Source: Actinophytocola algeriensis (lineage in GTDB: Bacteria; Actinomycetota; Actinomycetes; Mycobacteriales; Pseudonocardiaceae). From it: 52,150 nucleotides of DNA. The stretch is from positions 1 through 52,150 of the forward strand of contig NZ_JACHJQ010000018.1 in NCBI RefSeq assembly GCF_014203735.1, given 5' to 3'. The translations under genes and the position numbers were made by a program. The notes under the pieces were generated by a model that had not been told where the DNA came from, made no database searches, and saw only the letters and a program-made list of their open reading frames with translations. Of the stretch, positions 17,401-25,499 are shown in pieces (positions within the stretch are counted from its first letter, which is position 1; every line of letters starts with the position of its first letter).

Positions 17401-17870
17401 TCGACGCGAACTTCTTCGACGTCGGCGGACACTCGCTGCTCGTCCCGGCGCTCCAGGTCGCGATCCAGGCCGAGACCGGCACGAACGTCTCCATCGTGGA
17501 CCTGTTCACCGCCACGACGATCGCCGCCCAGATCGAACTGGTTCGCGCCGCCGCGGTCCCGGCCGACGACACCGCCACCCAGGTCGCGGCCGCGTGGTCG
17601 AAGATCCTGGGCAAGACCGACCTCCCCGTCGACGCGAACTTCTTCGACGTCGGCGGGCACTCGCTGCTCGTTCCCGCGCTCCAGGTCGCACTGGAGAACG
17701 AGACTGGCACCTCGGTGTCCATTGTGGACCTCTTCACCGCCACCACCGTCACCGCGCAGACCGAGCTGGTGCGCGCGGCGGCCGCACCCGCGGCGGCGCC
17801 GGAGGAGACCGATGACCGGCGGGCCAGGATGGCCGCGCGGTCGCGGCGGTCGGCCGGGGCGGCGCGGTGA
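14481..17870 (+). CDS. NRPS with domains C-A-T-T
   Basis: The 1129-residue synthetase starts with a condensation domain (about 10-430; H137-H-I-V-T-D-G, an intact HHxxxDG) and an adenylation domain (about 455-955; YTSGTTGEPKG, NEYGPTETT, YRTGD, NGKVDR). Two T domains follow, with phosphopantetheine serines at about 985 and 1061 in DVGGHSL. Reading the specificity pocket by eye gives D-S-A-L-I-A-E-V-W with the A10 Lys; I cannot assign it confidently. Glu in the pocket could suit a basic or amino-substituted side chain. There is no epimerisation domain. The ATG follows AGAGGAG at 9 bases. The GTGA overlap with the PKS implies that the growing chain passes to the KS. Confidence 0.93.
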   Translation: MVHGRPTAAASPALSAAQHRLWLAARVEPDSFEFTVPWAARVHGALDTGALAAAWTAVVRRHAELRLRVTEHAGEPGRAEWPVERLAARVRVIDRKDVDEELRLAASRVFDLAEEPLAELEILRIGPLEHLVLLTAHHIVTDGRSVHLITTGLFRAYEGRTDLGSAPSYVDYAAWEATSSRPAADKLEARIEELRVPIADRPLGLGEPRPVEGKRGAVVRVPLDAGLWAAVRGAASDLRTTPQVIGMAALGLTLRRYTDTRDIVLGGTMDTRTAAYADTVGMFINPTPVRLRVEDDQTAADYLGSAHRALLRAFLFRHLPFEELVRGLGSAPASGRSPVFQVLFNYVAGPSHLTAAGLDITEVDFPVEVSKYDMTMWLRGLGDTAELAAVYRAEQYTEARIEQFTTHLRAVLTSLVTDPTGRLDDIAMLAAAEVERLVALGDGGEVADADALVADLITSVAATHPDRAAVVHAEEIVDYRELDGWSAVIAQRLRGQGVGAGSTVGVLTDRSPAMVAAALGVLRAGAAYVPLDPAHPDERLAATLADAAASCVLVTEATASVATGLPTVRADKERGAPAEPLDLPAPDRSDAAYVIYTSGTTGEPKGVVVEHGQLAASTAARRAVYPGAPVFLHVSPLAFDSSMAGLWGTLTAGGTVVVADGDDVRDPERLLALVRRHQVTDLLCVPTLYALVLSRAGDGTALRSLRRAIVAGEALPEALPREHFAVAPNAALVNEYGPTETTVWASYRRYTEPGPIDIGGPVPGTRLSVVDSRGALSPHGAIGELRIGGAGVSRGYLGRDADTARAFVTDRRTGERVYRTGDRVRWSDAGTLEFLGRADQQVKIRGHRVELGAVETALGGLDGVRAAAVLPDAAGARLVGFVVADPAFDTAAAQRRLAERFPDPMAPRTLHVLAEFPCTPNGKVDRAALGDLIDAAPAPTPTSVAAPAAAAVTDDASQVAAAWSKILGKTDLPVDANFFDVGGHSLLVPALQVAIQAETGTNVSIVDLFTATTIAAQIELVRAAAVPADDTATQVAAAWSKILGKTDLPVDANFFDVGGHSLLVPALQVALENETGTSVSIVDLFTATTVTAQTELVRAAAAPAAAPEETDDRRARMAARSRRSAGAAR
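17352..17790. repeat. In-frame tandem duplication of the T domain (228-bp period)
   Basis: The segment starting at 17352 recurs at 17580, exactly 228 bases (76 codons) later, with near-identical protein: AAAWSKILGKTDLPVDANFF and DVGGHSLLVPALQVA occur in both. The differences are mostly synonymous, with some divergence in helix III (AIQAETGTN against ALENETGTS). This is a recent duplication that gave two carrier domains in series at the end of the NRPS. Confidence 0.93.
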
Positions 17871-20770
17871 GCCGGGACGACGCGTTCGACGTCGCGGTCA
17901 CCGGGCTGTCGGCCCGCTTCCCCGGGTACGCGGACCTGGCGGACTGGTGGGCCGCGATCCAGCGCGGCGAGGTGCTGACCACCCGCCGTCCGGCAGCGGA
18001 GCTGATCGCGGCCGGGGTACCGCGGGCGCACGTCACCGACCCCGACTACGTCCCCGTGTGCGGCTACCTCGAGGACGCCGACCGGTTCGACAACACCCTG
18101 TTCGGCCTCAGCCCGCGCGACGCCGAGCTGACCGACCCGCAGCACCGGCTGATGCTGGAGGCCGCGTGGGCCGCGCTGGAGGACGCGGGTCGCGATCCGT
18201 ACGACGACTCGGTGCGCACCGGCGTCTACGCCAGTGCCACCAGCAGCGCCTACCACCGCCGCATCCTGGTGGGTGGCAGGCTGCCGCACGACCAGCACGA
18301 CCGGCTGGAGGTCGGCACCGGCCAGGACTACATGGCCACGCGGATCGCGTACAAACTCGGTCTGCGCGGGCCTGCCCTGAGCGTGCAGACCGCGTGCTCG
18401 TCGTCCCTGGTGGCCGTGCACACGGCCGTGCAGGCACTGCTCAACGGTGAGTGCGACCAGGCGTTGGTCGTCGCGGCGTCGGTCGGCTTCCCGCAGGAGG
18501 GGCACCTGCGGGTGCGCGGCGGGATCATGTCGGCGGGCGGCGCGTGCAGGCCGTTCGACGCGGGCGCGGACGGCACTCTCGCGGGATCAGGCGTCGCGGC
18601 GGTCGTGCTGCGCAGGCTCGCCGACGCCCACGCCGACGGCGCGACACCGCACGGTGTCATCCTCGGCACCGCGGTCAACAACGACGGCGACGCGAAGGCG
18701 GGTTACAACGCGCCGTCCGCGCTGGGGCAGGAATCGGTGATCCGGGCGGCACTGCGGGCCGCCGACGTGCCCGCCGACTCCCTCGGCTACCTCGAAGCGC
18801 ACGCGACCGGCACCTACGTGGGTGACCCGATCGAGTGGACGGCGATGTGCGCTGCGCTCGCCCGGGTGCCCAGCCGCCAGATCGCGCTCGGCGCGGTGAA
18901 GGCCAACATCGGCCACCTCGACGCCGCGTCCGGGTTGGCGTCGCTGGTCAAGACCCTGCACGTGGTCAAGGACGGTGTGGTGCCGCCGGTGGCGGGCTTC
19001 ACCGAGCTCAACCCGCTGCTCAGCGCGGCGGGCGCCCCGCTGACGGTGCCGACCGAACTCGCCGGGTGGAGCGGCCCCACCCCGCGGCGCGCGGGTATCA
19101 GCTCCTTCGGCATCGGCGGCACCAACGCCCACGTCGTCATCGAGCAGCCGCCCTCGGTCGCCCCACCGGCCGCGGCCCCCGCCAGGGACACCATCGTCGT
19201 GCTCTCGGCCGCCGACCCGACCGTGGTGACGCGGGCCGCGACCCGGTTGGCCGACCGCGTGGCCTCCGCCGCCGACCTCACCGACGTCGCGCACACCCTC
19301 GTGCACGGTCGCGCGCCGCTCCAGCACCGGGTGGCCGTCGTCGGGCACACGCCCGAGGACGTCGCGCGCCGGCTGCGGACCGAGTCCGAGCACGTCGTCG
19401 GCACCCGGCCGGCGACCGGTCCCGCGCCGCTGGTGTTCCTCTTCCCGGGACAGGGCGCGCAGCGTCCCGGGATGGGTCTGCCGTGGCGGACGCACCTGCC
19501 CGGGTTCGCCGCCGCCTCGGCCGAGTGCCTGGCGGACCTCCCGGGCGACCTGGCCGACGACGTGCGGGCCCTGCTGTACGACCCGGACTTCCCGCGCGAC
19601 CGCGCCGAGCACACGGACCTCGCCCAGCCCGCGCTGTTCGTGCTGGAGTACGCCGCCGCGCACGCGCTCAAGGGCCTCGGGCTGGTCCCCGCCGCCGTGG
19701 CGGGGCACAGCCTCGGCGAGATCACCTCGGCCTGCCTGGCGGGGGTGCTCACCCGCGCGGACGCGGTGCGGCTGGTGACCGAGCGCGGGCGGCTGATGCG
19801 GGCGTGCCCGGCCGGCACGATGCTCGCGGTCGGCTGCGCGGAGGACGAGGCGGTCAAGCTCCTCGGCGACGCCGCCGACACCGTGGACACCTCGGTGCTG
19901 GAGATCGCCGCGGTGAACACCGCCGACAGTTGCGTCGTGGCCGGCCCGGGTGCGGCCGTCGACGCGTTCGCCGCGTGGCTCGGCGACCGCGTGCGCCACC
20001 GCCACCTCGCCACCTCGCACGCCTTCCACACCGCGCTCATGGAGCCCGCGGTGGCCGGGCTGGAGGCGGTGCTGGCGAGGACCGCCACCGCCGCGCCGAC
20101 CATCCCCTACGTGGCCAACGCGACCGGGACGCTCGTCGGCCCCGGGACCGCGGTGGACGCGCGCGCGTTCGCCGAGTCCGCCCGCCGGGCGGTGCGGTTC
20201 GCCGACGGCGTGGCCGCACTCGCGGACCGGTTCCCCGGCGCGGTCGCCGTCGAGGTCGGACCCGGTCGCGCGCTGAGCGGCATGGCGGAGGCCGAGGGCA
20301 TCACCTCGGTCACCATGGCCGCCGGCCGCGGTGGCGAGGCGGAACCGCTCAACGGGCTCGCCGCGCTGTGGACCCTTGGCCAGCCGGTCGACCTCACCGC
20401 GATCAACGGCACCGGCCGGCGCACCCGGATCCCGGCCTACCCGTTCCACGGTCCACAGTGGATCGCGCCGGAGGCGGTCCCGCTGCCCGTCCAGGAGCCG
20501 GACGCCGCCGTCTCACCACCGGCACCGGACTCCCCCCGGGTGCTGGTCACCTCGGGCTGGGCCGACCTGCTGGGCTACCAGGACCTCGCCGACGACACCG
20601 ACTTCTTCGCCGTGGGCGGCGACTCGCTGGTTCTGATCCGGCTGGTCCGCAGGCTCGGCAAGGACCTCGACCTGACCATCCCGATCCGCGAATTCGCGAC
20701 CGCGCGCACCCTGGGCGACCAGATCGCCCTGGTGGAACGCCTGGCCGCGCAGGAGGACGACGAACGATGA
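17867..20770 (+). CDS. Type I PKS module KS-AT-ACP (malonyl type)
   Basis: The 967-residue single module has a ketosynthase (Cys 177 in TACSSSL, His in EAHATGT and in KANIGH), an acyltransferase (GQGAQ, Ser 615 in GHSLGE) and an ACP (Ser about 920 in VGGDSL). The AT specificity box reads HAFH, the malonyl-CoA form. There is no ketoreductase, dehydratase, enoylreductase, methyltransferase or thioesterase, so a beta-keto acyl chain should remain on the ACP. The gene starts with GTG overlapping the NRPS stop and ends overlapping the next start (ATGA). The KS should accept an aminoacyl or peptidyl chain from the C-A-T-T protein and add one acetate unit. Confidence 0.94.
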   Translation: MSRDDAFDVAVTGLSARFPGYADLADWWAAIQRGEVLTTRRPAAELIAAGVPRAHVTDPDYVPVCGYLEDADRFDNTLFGLSPRDAELTDPQHRLMLEAAWAALEDAGRDPYDDSVRTGVYASATSSAYHRRILVGGRLPHDQHDRLEVGTGQDYMATRIAYKLGLRGPALSVQTACSSSLVAVHTAVQALLNGECDQALVVAASVGFPQEGHLRVRGGIMSAGGACRPFDAGADGTLAGSGVAAVVLRRLADAHADGATPHGVILGTAVNNDGDAKAGYNAPSALGQESVIRAALRAADVPADSLGYLEAHATGTYVGDPIEWTAMCAALARVPSRQIALGAVKANIGHLDAASGLASLVKTLHVVKDGVVPPVAGFTELNPLLSAAGAPLTVPTELAGWSGPTPRRAGISSFGIGGTNAHVVIEQPPSVAPPAAAPARDTIVVLSAADPTVVTRAATRLADRVASAADLTDVAHTLVHGRAPLQHRVAVVGHTPEDVARRLRTESEHVVGTRPATGPAPLVFLFPGQGAQRPGMGLPWRTHLPGFAAASAECLADLPGDLADDVRALLYDPDFPRDRAEHTDLAQPALFVLEYAAAHALKGLGLVPAAVAGHSLGEITSACLAGVLTRADAVRLVTERGRLMRACPAGTMLAVGCAEDEAVKLLGDAADTVDTSVLEIAAVNTADSCVVAGPGAAVDAFAAWLGDRVRHRHLATSHAFHTALMEPAVAGLEAVLARTATAAPTIPYVANATGTLVGPGTAVDARAFAESARRAVRFADGVAALADRFPGAVAVEVGPGRALSGMAEAEGITSVTMAAGRGGEAEPLNGLAALWTLGQPVDLTAINGTGRRTRIPAYPFHGPQWIAPEAVPLPVQEPDAAVSPPAPDSPRVLVTSGWADLLGYQDLADDTDFFAVGGDSLVLIRLVRRLGKDLDLTIPIREFATARTLGDQIALVERLAAQEDDER

Positions 20771-22551
20771 CCGACACACTCCCCCACTACGACCGCGTCG
20801 ACACGATCGTCGGGCGGGTCGCCACGGCGAACCCCGACAAGGTGGCGGTGTCCGACGCGGGTGGCGACCTCACCTACGGCGAGTTGTGGGCCGGGGCAGG
20901 CGACCTCGCCGCGTCGCTGCGCGCCTGGGGCGTCGAGCCCGGTGACGCGGTCGCGCTGTACGCGCAGAGCAGCCGCGAGGCGATCACGGCGATGCTGGGC
21001 GTGCTGGTCGCGGGCGCGTTCTACGTGCCGATCGACCCCACGTTCCCCGACGAGCGGACCCGCTGGCAGGTGGCGGCCTCCGGCGCGAAGCTCCTGCTGT
21101 GCGCCGACGACCACCGCCCCGCGAGCGACATGGGCGTGCCCCTGCGCCGGGTCGCCGACGTGGAGCCCGGTGCCGACGCGGTCGCGCCGACCGGGTCGCC
21201 GGAGTCGGTGATCTACATGATGTTCACCTCCGGGTCCACCGGCACCCCCAAGCCGGTGGCGGTCCCGCACGGCGGCATCACCGCGTTGCTGCTGCGACCG
21301 AGTCCACTGCGGACCGAGGCCACCGACGGCATGCTGGCCGGCGCGACGCTCGCCTTCGACACGTCGGTCCTGGAGATCTGGTCCTCGCTGCTGGTCGGCG
21401 CGTCGATCGTCTGCGCACGCGGGTCGAGCACCACCCTCGGGGACCTGGCCGCGATCCTGGCCGAGCCGCGGATCACCGCGGCGCACCTGAGCCCGGCGCT
21501 GTTCGCGCTGCTGGTCGACAACTACCCGGACGTGTTCGGCGGCCTGCGGATGGTGGGCTGCGGCGGCGACGTCATGCCGACGACGCAGACCACCCGGGTC
21601 CGGACCGAGCACCCCGGCCTGCGCCTGATCAACAGCTACGGCCCCACCGAAGCCTGTGTGGCCAGCACCGTGTGCGAGGTGTCCACGTGGGACGAGACCG
21701 AGTCGGCGACCGTGCCGATCGGCGTTCCCCTGTCCGGGGCGCGTTGCTACGTGCTCGGCGAGGACCTGCGCCCGGTCGCCGACGGCGTGCCCGGTGAGCT
21801 GTTCGTCGGCGGCGACCGGCTCGCCATCGGCTACCACAACGACCCCGAACTGACCGCGAGCCGGTTCCTCGACGACCCGTTCTCCGAGGTCCCCGGCGCG
21901 CGCATGTACCGGACCGGTGACCGGGTCCGCACGCTGCCCAGCGGCGCGCTGGAGTTCCTCGGCCGCACCGACGCCGAGGTGAAGATCCGCGGCTACCGGG
22001 TCAACCTGACCGAGTCGCAGGTCGTGCTCGCCGCCGACCCCGAGGTCGCCGAGGCGGTCGTGGTCGCCGTGGGCGACCCCGGCGCCCGGTCGTTGATCGG
22101 GTTCGTCCGCCCGGGTACCGCCGGGCTCGACGCGGACGCGCTGCGCGAGCGGTCCTGGGAACGCGCGCCCCGCCACGTCGTGCCCGACAAGATCCTCGTG
22201 GTCGACACCTACCCGACCGGCCCCACCGGCAAGGTCGACAAGCGCGCCCTGGTGGCGCTGTGGGACGAGCGGCATCCCGTCGCCCCGGCGGCCGATCCCG
22301 CGACCGACAACGCCGCCGGGTACGCGGCGGTGCTCGCCGGGCTGTGGACGACCCTGGCAGGCCAGCCGCCCGCGCCCGGCAAGGACTTCTTCCACTGCGG
22401 CGGGAGCTCGCTCGGGCTGATCCAGCTGATCGAGGAGGTCAGCACCCGCTTCGGCGTCGAGCTCGACTTCGCGGCGGTCTACGGCATGCGCTCGTTCGAC
22501 GAACTGCTCGACCTCGTCCGGCCCGCGTTCCCCGCGCACGCCAACGCATGA
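20767..22551 (+). CDS. NRPS with domains A-T
   Basis: The 594-residue adenylation domain plus carrier has FTSGSTGTPKP, NSYGPTEAC, YRTGDR and PTGKVDK core motifs, and the carrier motif HCGGSSLGL near residue 547. The eye-read pocket is D-T-L-H-V-C-S-V-A, which I do not recognise. There is no condensation domain, so it cannot form an amide itself: either it loads the starter for the C-domain protein at 14481 despite its downstream gene position, or it supplies a tethered amino acid for the CmlA-like hydroxylase. Core A3 has KPV where KGV is usual. It overlaps the PKS and thioesterase genes (ATGA on both sides). Confidence 0.92.
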   Translation: MTDTLPHYDRVDTIVGRVATANPDKVAVSDAGGDLTYGELWAGAGDLAASLRAWGVEPGDAVALYAQSSREAITAMLGVLVAGAFYVPIDPTFPDERTRWQVAASGAKLLLCADDHRPASDMGVPLRRVADVEPGADAVAPTGSPESVIYMMFTSGSTGTPKPVAVPHGGITALLLRPSPLRTEATDGMLAGATLAFDTSVLEIWSSLLVGASIVCARGSSTTLGDLAAILAEPRITAAHLSPALFALLVDNYPDVFGGLRMVGCGGDVMPTTQTTRVRTEHPGLRLINSYGPTEACVASTVCEVSTWDETESATVPIGVPLSGARCYVLGEDLRPVADGVPGELFVGGDRLAIGYHNDPELTASRFLDDPFSEVPGARMYRTGDRVRTLPSGALEFLGRTDAEVKIRGYRVNLTESQVVLAADPEVAEAVVVAVGDPGARSLIGFVRPGTAGLDADALRERSWERAPRHVVPDKILVVDTYPTGPTGKVDKRALVALWDERHPVAPAADPATDNAAGYAAVLAGLWTTLAGQPPAPGKDFFHCGGSSLGLIQLIEEVSTRFGVELDFAAVYGMRSFDELLDLVRPAFPAHANA

Positions 22552-23330
22552 GCGCCCAACCCGTGAAAGGCGCACCCGTGACCTGGCTGCGCGGCATCGA
22601 CCCCAGGCCCGGCGCCGAGACCGTCCTCGTGTGCTTCCCGCACGCGGCCGGGTCGGCCTCGTTCTTCCGCGACTGGGCCGGGGACCTGCCCGACGTCGAC
22701 CTGCACTCGGTCCAGTACCCCGGCCGGGCCGACCGGATGGCCGACCCGCTGCCGACCGACCTGGTCGAGATGGCCAGGGGGGTGCGCGAGTCGCTGGAAC
22801 CGTTGCTGGAGCGGCCGATCGCGCTGTTCGGCCACAGCATGGGCGCGATCGTGGCGTTCGAGGTCGCGCGCATGCTGGCGGCCGACGGCGCGCGGGTGCC
22901 GCACCTGTTCGTCTCGGGCGCGCGGGCCGCGCACGACCCGGACCACGCACCGGCCGGGGCCGCGCAGCGCGGTGACGAGAGCATCATGCGGTCGCTGGCC
23001 AAGCTCGGCGGCACGCACGCCGAACTGCTCGACGACCCGCTGCTGGCCGAGCTGGTGATGCCCTACGTGCGCGCGGACTTCGTCATGTTCGAGCGGTACC
23101 AGTACGTGCCCGGCGCGAGCCTGACCTGCCCGGTGACCGCGATCAACGGCGACGAGGACTCCCACTGCACCGAGGACCGGACCCGCCGGTGGAGCGAGCT
23201 GACCTCGGCCGGGTTCGCCCAGCACGTGTTCCCCGGTGAGCACTTCTACCTGATCCAGCATCCCCCGTTCGGGATCATCCGCGCCGCGCTCGGCACCGGC
23301 GTGCGCGGCCAGGCCGCCCCGTCCACCTGA
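22548..23330 (+). CDS. Type II thioesterase
   Basis: The 260-residue alpha/beta hydrolase of the RifR/GrsT type has FPHAAGSASFF near the N-terminus, nucleophile GHSMGA and a C-terminal GEHFYL His. Such enzymes remove misprimed acyl groups from carrier domains; no type I thioesterase is fused to any synthetase here, so this one may also release the chain. The ATG overlaps the A-T stop (ATGA). A GTG at 22579 with GAAAGG upstream would give a protein ten residues shorter. Confidence 0.92.
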   Translation: MSAQPVKGAPVTWLRGIDPRPGAETVLVCFPHAAGSASFFRDWAGDLPDVDLHSVQYPGRADRMADPLPTDLVEMARGVRESLEPLLERPIALFGHSMGAIVAFEVARMLAADGARVPHLFVSGARAAHDPDHAPAGAAQRGDESIMRSLAKLGGTHAELLDDPLLAELVMPYVRADFVMFERYQYVPGASLTCPVTAINGDEDSHCTEDRTRRWSELTSAGFAQHVFPGEHFYLIQHPPFGIIRAALGTGVRGQAAPST

Positions 23331-23350
23331 TCGGCGACCCCGGAGGAAAC

Positions 23351-24184
23351 GTGAGGATCACCGCGCCGGTGCGCCGGCTCGATGTCGGCGACCTGACCGC
23401 GTGCCTGGACCTCGGCGCGGACCGCGGCTGGCCGCGCGAGGAGCACAAGTGGCGGTTGCTGTTCGCCGTGGGCCAGGTCAACGGCATCGACGACCCGGAA
23501 GGCGGGCTCGCCGCGGTGGTCGTCGGCGCGCCCTACGGCACGGCGGTCACGGCGATCAGCATGATGCTCGTCGCCCGCAAGCACGAGCGGACCGGTCTTG
23601 GCAAGCGGGTGCTGGCGCACACGCTGGCGCAGACGGGCACCGAGAGCGCGCTGCTCACCGCCACCCCGATGGGCAAGCCCCTGTACGAGTCGGTGGGGTT
23701 CCGCACGATCGGCCGGTGCTCGACCTACAGCGGCACGCCAACCGGGGTGCGGGCGGCCGGGATCTCCCGCCCGTACACCGACACCGACGCGGCCGCTGTG
23801 TCCATTGTGGACACCGAGGTGTTCGGCGCCGCTCGCAAGGAGTTGACGGCCGCGCTGCCCGGCTTCGCGAGCGCGCTGCGGGTGGTCGACGCCCCGGGCG
23901 GGATCACGGGGTTCGGCGCGGCATGGCCGAACATCGACCAGACGGTCCTCGGCCCGGTGACCGCCGAGGACGCCGAGGACGGACTGGGCCTGCTGTCCGA
24001 CCTGGCCGCCACCGCTCCCGGCGAGGTGCGGCTGGACATCGACCACCGGCAGCCGCGGGTCCTGGCCTGGGCCGAGGCGCACGGCCTCCAGCACCGGTTC
24101 ACCACGGCGATCATGGTTCTCGGACCGGACATCCCCGGTGACCCGGCGCGTTCGTTCACCCCGGTCATGCTCGCCCTGGGCTGA
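23351..24184 (+). CDS. GNAT acetyltransferase 1
   Basis: The 277-residue protein has an N-terminal GNAT core (acetyl-CoA loop RTGLGKRV at about 80-87, then YESVGF) and an extra C-terminal domain of the type seen in two-domain GNATs of actinomycetes. The GTG start follows GGAGGAA. It lies between the thioesterase and ligase B' in the same direction. It probably acetylates an amine of an intermediate or the product, as tailoring or self-protection; the substrate is not visible. Confidence 0.85.
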   Translation: MRITAPVRRLDVGDLTACLDLGADRGWPREEHKWRLLFAVGQVNGIDDPEGGLAAVVVGAPYGTAVTAISMMLVARKHERTGLGKRVLAHTLAQTGTESALLTATPMGKPLYESVGFRTIGRCSTYSGTPTGVRAAGISRPYTDTDAAAVSIVDTEVFGAARKELTAALPGFASALRVVDAPGGITGFGAAWPNIDQTVLGPVTAEDAEDGLGLLSDLAATAPGEVRLDIDHRQPRVLAWAEAHGLQHRFTTAIMVLGPDIPGDPARSFTPVMLALG

Positions 24185-24221
24185 CCCCGTTCCCGTCCCA
24201 CCCAGCGAAAGCGATGACCTG

Positions 24222-25499
24222 ATGACCGGTGCCACCCCCCAGCCCACCGCCGTGATCGTCGACGGCTACTCCACGGGCAACTTCCTTCCCGCGGCGTTCG
24301 CCCGGCTGGGCGTCCGCGTCGTGCACGTGCGCAGCACCGCCGAACTGATGGCCTCGATGCTGCCGCCGGCGATGGCCGACTACGACGCCGAGTACGTCTG
24401 CGCCGGCGACGACGCGTTCGAACGGGTCTGCGCCGAGTTGTCCGCACTGGGACCGGTCGCGGTGCTCGCGGGTCAGGAACCCGGCGTGCCGCTGGCCGAC
24501 GCGATCAGCGAACGGCTCGGCCTGGCCACCAACGGATCCGCGCTGTCGCGGGCTCGCCGCGAGAAGTACGCGATGATCGAGACCCTGCGCGCGGCGGGCA
24601 TCCACTGCGCGGAGCAGGTGCTCGTGACCAGCGCGGCCGACGCGGTGACCTGGGCGGAGGGCCGAGGCGACTACCCGGTGGTGGTCAAGCCGCTGAGCTC
24701 GGCGTCGTCGGACTGCGTCAGCGTGTGCCGCGACGCCGCCGAGGTGGCCGCGGGCGCGGCGGCGGTGCTCGCCGCGGTCGACATCTTCGACCGGCCCAAC
24801 ACCGAGGTCGTCGTCCAGTCGTTCCTGTCCGGCACGGAGTACATCGTGGACTCCGTCTCGGTCGACGGCGCGCGTTTCGTCTGCGGCGTGTGGGAGTACG
24901 ACAAGACCACCACGCCCGAGGGCAAGCGGATCTACGACCGCGACATCCTGCTCGACCCGGACGAGCCCCCGGTCCCCGACCTCGTCGCCTACCTCGACAC
25001 GGTGCTCGCCGCGCTCGGCATCGTCAACGGTCCCGCGCACGCCGAGGTGATCGTCACCCCGGACGGCCCGGCGCTGGTCGAGATCGGCGCGCGGCTCAAC
25101 GGGAACATGAACCCCGGCTTCCACGACGTGTGCCTCGGTGCGAACCAGGCCGACCTGATCGCCCTGGCCTACGCGCGACCGGACGAGTTCACCGAGCGCT
25201 ACGCCGGCCGCGTCTACACCCGCCGCGCGCCCGCCGTCGTGCACAGCACCACCACCACGTTCGACGGTGTGGTGGCCGAGGTCGACCAGGCCGTGGTCGC
25301 CGCCATCGCCGAGTTGCCGAGCGTGTACCTGGTCGGGGTGAAGCTGGCGCCCGGCAAGCGGATCCGGCCGACCGAGGACCTGCTGACCAGCCCGCTGCGG
25401 ATCTTCATGACCGCACCGGACACCACCGACCTGGACGTCGACTACAAGACGATCCAGACCCTGAAGGACCAGGTCTACCGGCTCGAGGAGCAGCCATGA
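24222..25499 (+). CDS. ATP-grasp ligase B' (paralogue of B)
   Basis: The 425-residue BacD-like ligase starts TAVIVDGYSTGNFLPAAF, with PVVVKPLSSASSDCV as the nucleotide-binding region and LVEIGARLNGN as the metal-binding strand. It aligns end to end with ligase B at 6590-7843, but the substrate-side residues differ (GARLNGNMNPG against GARMTGGVVPA), so the two probably use different amino acids. I chose the ATG at 24222; an upstream in-frame extension overlapping the GNAT has no support. Its stop overlaps the start of ligase C' (ATGA at 25496-25499), so B' and C' are made together. Confidence 0.9.
   Translation: MTGATPQPTAVIVDGYSTGNFLPAAFARLGVRVVHVRSTAELMASMLPPAMADYDAEYVCAGDDAFERVCAELSALGPVAVLAGQEPGVPLADAISERLGLATNGSALSRARREKYAMIETLRAAGIHCAEQVLVTSAADAVTWAEGRGDYPVVVKPLSSASSDCVSVCRDAAEVAAGAAAVLAAVDIFDRPNTEVVVQSFLSGTEYIVDSVSVDGARFVCGVWEYDKTTTPEGKRIYDRDILLDPDEPPVPDLVAYLDTVLAALGIVNGPAHAEVIVTPDGPALVEIGARLNGNMNPGFHDVCLGANQADLIALAYARPDEFTERYAGRVYTRRAPAVVHSTTTTFDGVVAEVDQAVVAAIAELPSVYLVGVKLAPGKRIRPTEDLLTSPLRIFMTAPDTTDLDVDYKTIQTLKDQVYRLEEQP

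Noticed and set aside
20575-22950. 791-residue open frame on the minus strand
   Set aside because: It is the shadow of the A-T and thioesterase genes, with no domain resemblance and biased composition.
22548-23330. Possible type I (chain-releasing) thioesterase
   Set aside because: It is a free-standing protein with the type II N-terminal pattern and is not fused to a synthetase. A releasing role remains possible and is noted in its entry.
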